This document shows positions 33,175 to 43,734 of a stretch of 64,000 bases of DNA, one piece after another. The position numbers and the translations under genes are program-made. Each line of letters starts with the position of its first letter. Positions within the stretch are counted from its first letter, which is position 1. This DNA is from Sternotherus odoratus. Its lineage: Eukaryota; Chordata; Testudines; Kinosternidae. The stretch is from NCBI GenBank assembly GCA_032164245.1, contig JAVMKO010000001.1:78489892-78553891 (forward strand), written 5' to 3'. Below the pieces are notes generated by a model, which searched no databases, was not told the origin of the DNA, and worked only from the letters and a program-made list of their open reading frames with translations.

Positions 33175-33534
33175 CAACCAGTAGAGTCTTTCCCCTAGAT
33201 GCCTCTGGAATTCTGTAGAGTGTAAGGATCCCAAACTCAAACCAAAAATATGTCAAGCAACTGCAAGTTTTGTTTGTTTCTACTGAAGACAGGATGATTT
33301 TTTTCCTTCCCCACCATCCCCAGGTTTATGCTATTCCTCTACATTTGCCTCCTTCCTCTCTTTCCCCTCTGAGGTATCAAGGTGACACTGTATGTAACCC
33401 TGTGGTTATTTAAATTAAAAATGTCCTTGGTAATGCATGGAAATGGCTTTCTAAATAAGCCAGGCCCAGAGTTGTGAGTTGGTCATTTTGGGCATTTCTT
33501 TGTCATCGTCGTCATGGCTGTATAATTGCTTATC

Positions 33535-33786
33535 TAAGTATGTATAGACACCGTTTATGTCCCTTGTTAGCAAAAAAACACAACCCTCCAAGTTTATTGT
33601 AAAGGCTATATTAAGTGCAAATAAAATGTTTCAGTGGTTACCAACGAATTAATGTCAGGCTTTCCTTAGTAGAATAAAAATTACAAATGTAAAACATGAT
33701 TTAAAATCTACTGTTTAAATCATGTTTTCTGGTTGCTGATTAAAATTGGTGGTTTAAATTGCTTTGATTTTAAATCAGTCCACCCT
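33535..33786 (+). mobile_element. Second copy of the AT-rich dispersed element
   Basis: It aligns by eye with 27145-27372 over its whole length and ends 'tttaaatcagtccaccctgc'. It is 5'-truncated compared with the 25386-27372 copy. No coding sequence. Confidence 0.55.
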
Positions 33787-34652
33787 GCAGCTACTTCTCT
33801 GTGTTAGTTTGGTATGCGTATGTGACAAAGATCAGTAATGGCACCTCAGTGTGGAGTAATATCTAGGGTGAAAAATAGTGCTTTTCCTAGGTATTGGAGG
33901 GCAGGGCTTTTTGAAGGGAAAATAACTTTTTCTTGCATTCTTCCCTCCACTTTCCCAAAAAAGGAGAAACAAAGCATTTTTGTTGAGAAACTAGGTGTCT
34001 CTTCCTTTGCTTATTGTGTCTGTTCAAGTTTAAGATGTTCTTCTATGAGTGGGCCCTGGACAAATTGTCAAGGTTCCGTTCCATTCCCTACTTCAGCTCC
34101 TCACTATGTATGCTTATTAAGTAAATCCTAGCCTTAAGGCCTGCATTATTATTTAAGGACTGGTAGAACTACCTATTAAGGTTGCTCAATACTTTCCATT
34201 ATAAGACACTGTTTTCAGTTGCTGTAATGTTGCCAAATTTGAACCAGGATGAAAATTTTCCATGCTGTGTGTCTTCCACAGGCTGAATTTGGAATGCTCC
34301 ATGTTTTCTGAGAATGAGGCTAGAGAAATATGTGTGTTTTGTTTTTTTCAAAGTTTTAAAAAAAATTCTTGGTTACCTTTTCTTTGGAAAGCTGTAGTGT
34401 TCCTGTGCTTTGGAGCAGGGACTTGAAACTTGTCAAAGTGTGGCCCATGTGTCAGGTGTGTGCCTTTTTGCCATTTCCATGAAATCTGCCCTAATATGAC
34501 TAAATTATAAGCCTTTGAAAATCACAGTTTCCATGTGATCAGTAGAGATTTGCTGGAGTTTAACAGCTAATATACTCCTCACTGAGTGTGCTTAAGCTTC
34601 TCTCACAGCTTGTGTGTGTGATCAGACTATACAGACACCAGTCCCTCCGAGT
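33787..34652. other. Intronic DNA, nothing recognised
   Basis: A 97-codon frame at 33838-34131 has no splice or homology support. Confidence 0.5.
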
Positions 34653-34790
34653 GACTGAGGCCAGGTCTATACTACCACTTACGTTGGCAAAACATAGTTG
34701 CTCAGTGGTGTGGGGAAAAAAACCTCCCCTGAGCCATAGAGCTGCTACACGTGCGAACTTACAGTAGCAAGGGGACTGGGATCAGCATCT
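34653..34790. mobile_element. Truncated MITE
   Basis: Starts 'ccaggtctatactaccactt' and carries 'gttgctcagtggtgtgggga' with the inverted 'cctcccctgagcc', as in a left half of a palindromic MITE. The right end is missing. Confidence 0.5.
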
Positions 34791-35073
34791 TGAGTGGAGA
34801 CTCGGACTGAAGAGATGAGGAGTCAAGGATGGGGTACAAATAGGACAGGCCCAGATTGGTGGGGATGTGCCAAAGAGGTCAAGCTTGTGGGATAGGCAGA
34901 AGAGTCTGGCCAACTAGGGAACTCTAAGGAGGCTGGAATGAAGTCCAAAATCCCTGAGTGTCTCCATTCCTCTGGTGTCGGCAAATAGCCATGGAACCCA
35001 TTGGCAGTGTCCATCCTCTGTAGTGCTGAGCCACATAGAAGATAGCCTACAACTTCCACCAGTTACTCTATTA

Positions 35074-35897
35074 CAGGGGTGGGGAACCTCCAGCCTCCGG
35101 GCCATATACGGCCCGCCAAATTATCCGGTCCAGCCCGCAGGCGGGTCTGGAAAACCTGCGCCATAGAGAGGGCCGGACCAACGTCGCGGTGGGAGTGCGT
35201 AAGCGGGGCGCTGCCCCAGAGCGTCTCCGAGGGCTGGGGGCACGTCACTCCACCTTGCCCTCGGAGGAGTCGCTTCCCAGCAGCGGGACCCAGCGGACAA
35301 GTAGGTGCGGGCAGCGGGAGACTGGCGGGGGGGGGGGGAGCGGTATGCAAGGGGACGTTGGGGGGAGGCTGGGCTGGGGGGCAAGCAAGGGGGCGGTGTG
35401 GGGGGGAGGCCAGGCTTGGCGGGGAGGGGGGCAGGAGACTAGGCTGGATGGGGTGGAGGAGGTTTGGTGGGGGGGAGGCTGGGCTGGGTGGGTCAGGCAT
35501 GGGGGGCAGGAGGCTGGGTTGGGAGGGGGCAGGAGGTTAGCTTCCGTGGGGTGGGCCGAGCCAGGCAGGGGTGGGGGAAGAAAAGCAGTTAGATGGGAGG
35601 CTGGGCGGGGGTAAAGCAACATCACCCCCTACACTCAGGCTGACAGCGGGAGCTGACTGGGGCAGGCGGCAGGACCCCAGCTGGCAAGGGGCCAGCGGGG
35701 AAACCCCAAAGCAGTGCAGGGCTAAGCACTCCGCTTGCCACTGCTTTGGGGTTTCCCCCGCTGGCCCCTTGCCAGCTGGGGTCTCAACTCCCATTGCCAG
35801 CCTGGGCTTCCTCGGGGGTGGGTGGGGGGGGGCAGCCCGCGAAGGACATTATAAATGTCCAAATGGCCCTTGGCACAAAAAAGGTTCCCCACCCCTG
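35074..35897. mobile_element. Non-autonomous hAT element, 0.82 kb
   Basis: The ends are 'caggggtggggaacc' and 'ggttccccacccctg', a perfect inverted repeat. The flanking 8-mers are 'ctctatta' (35066-35073) and 'ctgtatta' (35898-35905), seven of eight identical. The interior is G-rich and carries a large hairpin (35675-35781). No transposase. Confidence 0.95.
35675..35781. repeat. Near-perfect 42-bp hairpin inside the hAT
   Basis: The left arm 35675-35716 and the right arm 35739-35781 are exact inverted copies except for one extra C, around a 22-base loop. Arm sequence begins 'ccccagctggcaaggggcca'. Confidence 0.9.
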
Positions 35898-36344
35898 CTG
35901 TATTAGCTCAAGTGGCAGAGATTTTGTGTGGTGGATCTAAATGTTTCAACTCTGCAGCTCAGTTGTGTACATGTGTAAAGTGACATGTTTTTCAGTTTGC
36001 TTTCTTAAAAACATTGGAAGTTACACACAAAGCTGTTGAACATTAATAAGATTGCAAAGTCAAGCACTCAAAAGCTAGAAAATGAGGCAATCTTAACCCG
36101 GAACCCATGTCCATATGCATTATGAGACTGTCTTTAATTGCAGGATTATGTACAATGTTTTCCCCTGGACCCTGCCTTAGTCAGGGCTCAGAATGGATGC
36201 TCATTAAATTAGAAATTGTTCAATATTTTGTTCTCCTCATTGGTCAATGTGTAGTCCCAGGCCTGCCTTACTGCATGCTATTCAAACCTTATTCTGAATA
36301 CAGAATTATTAATTTCCTCAAAGCTTTTCTGTGGTGCTTATAAT

Positions 36345-36800
36345 GACAATAAATGAGTGCTTCACATACATTCATGAATTTATTTTCACATCCCTTGTTA
36401 GATGAGGGGGGTAGTATTTTCTCTGTTTTATACATGGAGAACTGAGGCATAGAGAGATTAAGATCAAAAGGGTCTACTGACTTTGGGTGCCCAGTTTGAG
36501 ATGATTGTGAACTGATTTTGCACAGTAACTGGCTTCATATAGCATTTCATATGTTCAAAGCACAGCTCCCATTGACTTTGGTTCCAGTTCTGACTGTTTA
36601 GTACTTCAGCAGATCAGACCCCAGAGTCTCAAGTCAGGCACCTGGAAAATGAGGAACATCTGTGAAAAATGTGGCTTAAGTGACTTGCCTGGCTCTGGTC
36701 TCATACAGGAACTCTGTGACAAGGTCAGAACCCAGTTTCCCAGAGCAGCATTCAACTGCCATAATTGTGAAGTTATCCTTTCTCTTCCTGTGATGTTCTA
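36345..36800 (-). mobile_element. MIR SINE relic, interrupted
   Basis: On the minus strand the first part has the MIR 3' region: 'ctatgcctcagttctccatg', 'aataaattcatgaatgtatg', 'gaagcactcatt'. The MIR 5' region ('gtctcatacaggaactctgt' and 'agtgacttgcctgg' on the + strand) appears again at 36665-36770. Between them, at about 36480-36660, is a different sequence that looks like another ancient repeat. Confidence 0.6.
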
Positions 36801-37455
36801 CCTTGTTCACTACATTGCTTCAGACTTCTGAAACACACAAGATAAGATCTTATAGACAACTGCTTTCTTCAGTACATAACCCTGATTCATTCCCAGAGCG
36901 CTGTCCATTCTGTGCACTGAATAAGACAGGATCTTGTGGAAATAATAGTGTGAGATCATGTAACTAAAGACTACATAATCATTATCATACACCAGGAGGC
37001 CAAATTAAGTTTGTGTAGACAAACTTCATTTTGGCATTTCCTAACTTTTGAATGCTTAACTTCACACTTGTGATGTTCTTTTAAGGGTGTGCATGTGAGA
37101 GACAATATATGCCTTGAAGCTAGGACTGCATAGATGGTATTTAGGTGAGCATGGTGCCTTAAAGTCAAAAGGGCCAAATTATGTGTTGTGATTTAGTCTG
37201 TTTATGACCCTCTGTTGGTGTAAGAAGGATAGAAAACCAACAGAGAAAGCCCTGCTGGAATATCACCTGCAGAAGGGGATTCCCTGGATGGTTTCAATCT
37301 GTCATAATGAGACTGTGCTGAGTCCTTCACAGACCCAGAAGTGTTGGAGGAGGAGGTGTTGCTACAACCTTCTGCACATAGCTCTTTGAAGATGTTGTGC
37401 AGCCATTAGGGGGCCATGACATGAAAATAAGAGCAACTTTGAGGCCAGTTTAATT
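36801..37455. other. Intronic DNA, nothing recognised
   Basis: No exon or repeat family supported. Confidence 0.5.
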
Positions 37456-37737
37456 TAGGGCATATCTACACTGCCCTGCAGTTCAGTCTATAGAGGTGGG
37501 GGTGAATAGCAATGGGTACCAAAGTGCTGCACTGTACCTCCCCCATATGGATTCTGGGAGTACCAACCACAAGGATCCTACTTTGCATTAATGTAGCCCT
37601 GTTTGAAGAGGACTACATTAATGTGCTCTATGAAGCTTTTTAGTTTGTACCCAAAGTGTCCACACAGGGGAGTTACAGCACATTACTGTGATGCGTAGTA
37701 GTATTAGGTTAAACTTCAGGGCAACATGGACTTGCTA
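37456..37737. mobile_element. MITE
   Basis: Left end 'gggcatatctacactgccct' and right end 'cttcagggcaacatggactt' are imperfect inverted repeats of the 'tctacactg' class. No gene inside. Confidence 0.6.
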
Positions 37738-37755
37738 TTAAACAGGGATAAGTAG

Positions 37756-39398
37756 TCTGACCATATTTCCTTGAGACAAAAATGGGACATTGGGATGGCA
37801 AAAATGGGACGGGGTGGGGGGTGGGGGGGGGGTCTCACCAGATGAAGTCGGTGCAGTGGCTGCACAACCTGGGCGGAGGGGTGGTGGTGGGGGTCTCACC
37901 AGATGAGGTCGGTGCAGTGGCTACAGAACGTGGGCTGCTTGCACAAGCGTGCGGTGACTTTGTGGCTCTTGACCACGTGGATCACCTTCTGGCGCAGCGC
38001 CCCCTTGCGGCAGAACAGCGGCTTGGCCAGGCACTCCAGCTCGGTGGGTGAGGTGACCAGTGCCATGGCCCCACCTGCCCCCCCCCCCGCGCCGGGCCGG
38101 GGGGGGGGAGGCAGAGGGGGAACTGGGGGGGATGGATGGAGGAATAAACAGAACAGAGATGGGGGGGATGGGGGATGAAGAGGATGGAGGGAGAGAGAGA
38201 AGGGGAGATGAGGGATGGAGGGGACGGAGGGAGAGAAGGCAGGAAGGTGAGAAGGGAGAGGATGGATGGATGAGAGAAGAGATGGGGGTAGGGAGCAGGG
38301 AGGATGTAGGAGGCAAGGGACAGAGAGAAGGAGGGATGGAGAGACGGGAGATGGAAGAGGAGGCAGTGGACGGAGGGGGAGAGAGAAGGGAGGAAGGGAG
38401 GTATGGAGAAGGGAGATAGAGAGAAGGAAGAGAGGGATGGAGGGATAGAGAGAAGGGAGGAAGGAAGGGATGGAGGGATGGAGAAGGGGATAGAGAGAAG
38501 GGATGGAGGGAGCGAGAGGAGGCAGCAGACGGAGGGAGAGAGCAGGGAGGAAGGGAGGGATGGAGAAGGGGGATGGAGAGAAGGGAGGGATGGAGAGAAG
38601 GAGGGAAGAAGGAGGAATAGAGAGAAGAGGAGGCAGCGGGTGGCGGGCTGAAGCCGACGGCGGAGCGGAGCTGTCCGGAGCCGCAGCCGGGGGGCGAGTG
38701 TGCCGGCGGGGGGGTGTTGCTGGCCGGAAGTTTTTGTGATTATGCCGAAAAGCCGCTGAATTTTTTTTTAAAAAAAAACAAAACAAAAAAACCATGCTGG
38801 GGACCCCCCTGCACCCCAGTCTCCGCCGCGGGCAGGCTGCCAAGTGCGCCACGGCCCCAGTCCCCACCGTGGGCCAGCTGCCGGGTGCGACCCGGCCCCC
38901 AGTCCACGCTGCGGGCGGGCTGCCGGCTGAGCCCCAGCCCCGGTCCTAGCTGGCAGCCGGGGCTCGGGGCTCCGGGCTCCAGCCGCCGCCCGGGGCTCCA
39001 GCCGCTGCCCGGGGAGCGCGGCTGGAGCCGCCGCTCGGGGATCCAGTCACCGCGCTCCCCGGGGCTCGGGGCTCGAGCCGCCGCCCGGAGCTCCAGCTGC
39101 TGCCCGGGGATCCAGCCACTGTGCTCCTCGGGGCACCAACCCCCGCCCGGGGCTCCAGCTGCCGCCCGGGGCTTGGGGCTTGAGCCGGTCCCCGGGGATC
39201 CCACAGCAGGGAGTTGCTGCGGTGGGGGCTTGCGACCCCCACGCGACCCCCACTTTGAGAACCCCTGCCCTAGAAAGCAGCTTGCAAAGAGGGACCTGCC
39301 CAAAAAACGGGACAAAATTGATATTTATCTTAAAAAGACGGGACGGCGTATCTGCCGTCGATTTCCCTCCCCCCCCCCCAGTGAGGACAAGCCCTAGA
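37756..39398. mobile_element. Composite of truncated hAT/MITE pieces
   Basis: The start 'gaccatatttccttgagaca' and the segment 'gggacaaaattgatatttat' at about 39308 look like the two sides of one element, split by a second one. The inner one ends at 39268 with 'tttgagaacccctg', a hAT right end. At 39345-39398 'gtcgatttccctcc' and 'agtgaggacaagccct' form the right end of a MITE of the 63404 family. No clean duplications were found, so the order of insertion is uncertain. Confidence 0.5.
38100..38640. repeat. Purine-rich tract of about 540 bp
   Basis: The + strand is almost entirely A and G, with T mainly within 'ggatgg'. Degenerate units such as 'ggagggatggagagaaggga' recur throughout. The long frames on the opposite strand (up to 323 codons, Ser/Pro/Leu-rich) are by-products. 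Confidence 0.9.
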
Positions 39399-39435
39399 GG
39401 TGGGACTATTCCCTTGTCTATGTGGTGCCTAAAGT

Positions 39436-39645
39436 GGGGGGCGGGATAGCTCAGTGGTTTGAGCATTGGCCTGCTAAACCCAGGGTGGTGAGTTCAATCC
39501 CTGAGGGGGCTATTTAGAGAGCTGGGGCAAAAAAATCTGTCAGGGGACAGTACTTGGTCCTGCTAGTGTAGGCAGGGGACAGGAGTGGATGACCTTTCAA
39601 GATCCTTCCAGTTCTATGAGATAGATATATCTCCATATATATATG
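39436..39645 (+). mobile_element. tRNA-derived turtle SINE (Cry/polIII-SINE type)
   Basis: The 5' part is tRNA-like: box A region 'gatagctcagtggtttgagc', an anticodon-arm-like 'ctgctaaaccc', and box B 'gagttcaatcc' (39490-39500). After a unique body ('ctggggcaaaaaaatctg') the tail 'gacctttcaagatccttcca' plus 'gttctatga' resembles the CR1 3' end that recruits CR1 machinery. This organisation is that of the lysine-tRNA-derived SINE described from cryptodiran turtles, and it is the best single marker of the host lineage here. Confidence 0.9.
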
Positions 39646-40351
39646 TGTTTGATCCTGATATAAAAAATAAATATAATTACTTACTGGCAGATGACCTAAT
39701 GGGAAATGCCACAAGCTATGTGGGAAAATGAAGATGAGGAAACAAAGGAGAGCTGGAGTTGGTTCATTAAGATAATTTAATTAACAATATATCAAGTTAC
39801 TTGAGGCATTCTGTTCAGGGATCAAAATTGAAGTTCACTTCTGATTGGGAGCCAGAGTTGCCCACTGAGTGAAAATTACCCAATCTACTGTCCTAATTGT
39901 CAGGAAATATTCAACTATAAAAGCCCAAACCCTCCCCACTCCACACAAACATTTATAGTGTCTCATCTGAGCATGGGAAACATGGTTTAATTTTCTATTT
40001 CTTCAGTGGAAATGAGGGTTAAAGGGAGGCCATTGTCTGGAATGGAAAAGATTGGAGGTGGGGGGAAGAAAGAACACATTTTAAAAAAATCTATTAAAAA
40101 AGTTCTAATCCTAGAGTTTTAGTGCCAGCAAGGTGGAATGGGAAAAAAATTGCCAACTTCCTTCATTGGTTTCTCTTCCCATTTGTAAATCGCACCAGAT
40201 GTAATGTGGCAGACTTGGGTAGCGTATTGTATTATTTTTAGCTTTGCTGTTTCCAAGTTAAGAATGTCTGTGTTTATGTTAATGCAGGGTCTCCTTGTTC
40301 TTGGAACAAAACTGCTTCATCATCACAGCCCCTTAGGGGATTCGAAGTTCA
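39646..40351. other. Intron and possible promoter-proximal DNA of the alternative MRTFA first exon
   Basis: Single-copy-looking DNA; no repeat recognised. It leads into the putative alternative promoter. Confidence 0.5.
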
Positions 40352-40358
40352 TATAAAA
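40352..40358 (+). promoter_or_regulatory. TATA-like box for the alternative MRTFA transcript
   Basis: 'tataaaa' lies 362 bp upstream of the ATG at 40720. A start about 30 bp downstream would give a 5' UTR of roughly 330 bases if unspliced. No CArG box was found nearby by eye. A chance match is possible. Confidence 0.3.
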
Positions 40359-40719
40359 TCTCAGCTTCCTTTTTCAAAAGGGAAAAGCTGACAGTTTGTG
40401 TTTTTGGAGAAACTCTTCTTTTCTCCCCCCATCGCTCAAACTGCAGCATAGGGCGGAGCTTATTGTTGCAAACCACACATCTTAAATTCCAGCTTGAGTA
40501 TTCATTTTCCTTCTGGCAGTTAATTGATTTTGGGCTGTCCCAACTTGTCTGTAGAGTGAATAAGCCAAGAACTGCAGGGAAAAGGGCTGAGTTCTCAGTC
40601 ACCAGAGTTGAAAGCATTCAAGGGTGCTTTGTGGAATCTTTGGACAAGCCTGACGTCAAGATTTCTCTATTTTTTATTTATAATTTTAATCCATTGTTGC
40701 CATTGAGAACGGGACCGAC

Positions 40720-40765
40720 ATGACTCTACTAGAACCAGAGAAGCTGATGATGGCAGTCCAATCAG
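40720..40765 (+). CDS. MRTFA: MRTFA alternative first coding exon
   Basis: ATG at 40720 opens 'MTLLEPEKLMMAVQS' plus one base, followed by the donor 'CAG|gtaaca'. This is the alternative N-terminus known for mammalian MRTFA, where it continues directly into the first RPEL region. Only one residue (K at position 8) differs from the mammalian form I remember. The single trailing G puts it in the same phase as the exon at 24378-24642, so both can splice to the same next exon. The resulting protein lacks the 72-residue N-terminus of full-length MAL and has 15 different residues. The ATG context 'accgacATGa' has A at -3, a good start. An independent promoter upstream is implied, since this exon supplies its own start codon. 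Confidence 0.9.
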
Positions 40766-41445
40766 GTAACACTCCAAAGATATCTCACTAATTAAACACA
40801 TTGCTAATGTGCCTGGCAGTCATTTAGGGAGTGCGAAGAGGCAGCATGATGCTGCATGAAAAACAGACCTAGAGATAGAATTGGGATGACTTCATGTGTT
40901 GTTGAAGATGGTGCAAATAGAATGTTCCATTTTTATCAGTTCAGGATTTTAATATGAAGCAACTAATATCTTTTCTTCCTCTTCCCCTACTCCATATTTG
41001 AATAAATTAAGCTGTTTGGCTCTTGAGAATCAGCAAATACTTGCCAAGCCTAGAGCACTGTAGTAAAGAGACTCCATTCAAAGCAAGCCCATCCATTATG
41101 TTTAACTGTTAGCTGATTGTTATTTGTTACTTTTATGTGGTTTTAGTGACTGATATAGAAAGTACTGTTGATACCTGTTGGGGAAACTTTGAATCACATT
41201 GTTTTGGAAAAACTCTGCTTCTGTCTTGCACCGTTCCTCACTTTTCATTTATAGCTTACAGGATTTCTAGTTTCCCTAAGGGTTAATGTGTTCTAGTAGC
41301 ATTTTCTCCAAGATGATGTCATCTTTCTTTTGTGATATCACAATTGGCTGCTAGAAATGCTTCAGAGGTACAGAATTGTGACTCCAAGGATGAGGATTAG
41401 TCATCAAGATAGATGAGATTTGGTACCTATCCATAATAATATGGT
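40766..41445. other. Intron downstream of the alternative exon
   Basis: Single-copy-looking intron; no exon supported. Confidence 0.5.
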
Positions 41446-41620
41446 GCACTTTTACACCTTCTTTTTGAGGATCTCAAAACACTTTGCAAATATGAAATCT
41501 CGCAGAATGCCTGTCAGGTAAAGTTCCTGCACTTCAGAGATGGAGAAACTGAGAGAGAGATGGTGACCTTGGTTAGGTCATATACTGAATCAGTGGCACT
41601 TAGGAACAGCTCAAAGTCTT
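41446..41620 (-). mobile_element. MIR-like SINE relic
   Basis: 'ggatctcaaaacactttgca', 'agatggagaaactgagagag' and 'accttggttaggtcatatac' on the + strand are the complement of MIR 3' to 5' order. Strongly diverged. Confidence 0.55.
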
Positions 41621-41784
41621 GATTCACAGTAATTTTTAGGCAATGCTCCTAATAAAGGAGGGAAGAGAATTTTTTTTTTAAAGTCACACACAGAATGGTC
41701 TTCTAAATATGTTCTGTAAAACTTCTTTTTCCACCTTCCAGTCTGGCAGTGGCTCTAAATGTATCTTTCATTATTATTTCCTGT

Positions 41785-42590
41785 TTTTTTTTTATTATTT
41801 AGCATGTGCATAGTTGTCTAGCCAAGCGATGGCATCTTCAGTGGTGTGGTGAAGTTCTTCTAGGTCACCACTGAACCTAGTCAGCAGATATTCATTGATA
41901 ATGTGTGTCATCGTCTGTGTTGCGTTGCAGCTGCACAAGGGGCTCTAATGAAGGCCCCAGTGATGCTGGTTGCACAGAGACCTTGCCTGGTCCGGAACCT
42001 GTTCAACAGGGACCATTGGTGACGGGGCTGATCAAAAGCAGGCGGGCAAATTGTGGGGGGAGTGATTGGGGATTAAAACAGATATCCAGTCCTCTGTTTC
42101 TTCCCTAACGTCCTGGTGTGGCGCATGAGACTACAATGGGTGACGTGACAGCAAATGTGCAGCTGGTGGTTTAACAACAGGCTAAATTGGTGCATACTTT
42201 CTTCAGTAACCTGTCAGTGGCAATGTCTCTTTTGATACGAGGAGGAGCAATATTGCTCAAAACTGGAAGCCATGGGAGTAAAGTCAGATGCAGGGTGCCA
42301 GAGATAATACGTGTGGTGAACTGCGTATCCACCAGTTTGATGTGTGACGATCGACTCCAAACTGGTGCATAGTACTCTGCCACCGAATACGAGGTGGCAA
42401 GATTTGAAATCCATAAAGTTAGAATATGAGCACCCCATAATGAACCCTTCAGTTTGCTAAGAAGTTTGTTGCGTGTCTTAACTTTAGCTGCTATCTTCTT
42501 CAGGTGGGCATGGTAACTCAGAGTGCTGTCTAAGGTCACACCAAGATAGACTGGTTCAACTTCATGCCTTTTTTGGTTAAACACTTAAAA
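41785..42590 (-). pseudogene. Non-LTR retrotransposon reverse transcriptase C-terminus
   Basis: On the minus strand a 137-codon frame (42584-42171) reads 'EPVYLGVTLDSTLSYHAHLK', 'NKLLSKLKGSLWGA', 'YSVAEYYAPVWSRSSH', 'TRIISGTLHLT' and 'LPWLPVLSNIAPP', the region after the RT palm in Jockey/I-like LINEs. After a break the C-terminal 'QTMTHIINEYLLTRF' and 'DAIAWLDNY' motifs follow at 41930-41810. The minus-strand 3' end near 41788 carries an A-rich tail, so this is a true 3' end. The catalytic RT core and endonuclease are absent; clade not assigned. Confidence 0.75.
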
Positions 42591-43512
42591 AAACAAACAA
42601 TTTTTAAAATAGTTTGTGTTGCTTTAGTTTTCCATCATAGTTTTCTCTCTTCCTGTTTTTAGAGCTTCTCTAAAGAGTAAGTGGCATTGAGTGATCTTCC
42701 TTCATCTGATGGCCTTCCTCCCAAAGCAGGAAGAATTTTTCAGTTCTGGCACTTCAGCAGGGAGATTTGATTCTACAGCATGTCCTTGGGAGGTGGTGAG
42801 AGAGCAGGAGCCCTCTGGGTTGGTGGAATTATGAGAGCTGTCTTATGGGAGATAGCTGCTACTATCCTTATTCTTAAATGCACGAAAGTTGCTTTAGGCT
42901 CTATACTTGTTTGGCCATCTTCTAGTGATATACTTGTAATTAGTATTTAAGCCCTAATAACATGCTTGGTTCTGTACAGGACACACATAGCAAGATGGTT
43001 CTGGCACTGCAAAAAATGTGTTTACATTGAGCAAGCTAACTTGATGTAAGATCCTAGTGGAGACAAGACACTAGTTTGACTTCTGCTAGCTACACTGGGG
43101 TAAAATTACCCTGTGCCTTGTTTCCTCTAGGATTTTATATTCTTTTTGTATTTAAGATAAAGGGCCACGATAACTTACAATCTAGAAACCCATGTAACTG
43201 CATCTATGCATGGCATGAGCATTGTAGAGAAAGCCACAGAATAAAGCAATGCTTCCTAAAATGATGAAAGTCCCTCTGTGTGCAGATTAAATGATCCCTT
43301 TTTCCAAAATGTTGATGATGGCTCTTCTCCTTATTGTTCCAAACAATGAGAATCTTCTGGGATTTTTTGTTGTAAGTTCCTATGATGATTCTTTTTTCAT
43401 CTAAAGAGTGCTTGGATGTGACATAAGCCAGAATCCACTACTGATGCAGTGATGAGGCAGTTCCTTGGTGTTCTTAACCCATGGAATGAGGGATACAAAC
43501 TGATCGCCACTC
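42591..43512. other. Intronic DNA, nothing recognised
   Basis: No exon or repeat family supported. Confidence 0.5.
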
Positions 43513-43522
43513 TATCCGAAAT

Positions 43523-43724
43523 CCGAGAGGTAGCCTTGTTAGTCTGGAATAACAGAGGTAACAAAGAGCCCTGTGGCACCTTAAAGACTAACTAAAGTAT
43601 TGAAGCATAAGCTTTCGTGGGCTAATACCCACTTGCATCCAACGAAGTGGGTATTAGCCCACGAAAGCTTATGCTTCAATACTTTAGTTAGTCTTTAAGG
43701 TGCCACAGGACTCTTTGTTACCTC
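43523..43724. mobile_element. Second Penelope-tail palindrome
   Basis: Arms of 81 bp (43554-43634 and 43645-43725) are inverted copies with one mismatch, around a 10-base loop. A 31-bp leader with 'gagaggtagccttgttagtc' precedes the left arm, as at 16971. The flanking 10-mers 'tatccgaaat' (43513-43522) and 'tatctgaaat' (43725-43734) are a target duplication with one difference. Confidence 0.85.
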
Positions 43725-43734
43725 TATCTGAAAT

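Noticed and set aside
37896..38867. 323-codon Ser/Pro/Leu-rich frame on the minus strand
   Set aside because: It is the complement of the purine-rich tract and of GC-rich element sequence.
40463..40723. 86-codon frame ending just after the MRTFA alternative start
   Set aside because: It lies in the presumed 5' UTR in another frame and has no recognisable motif.
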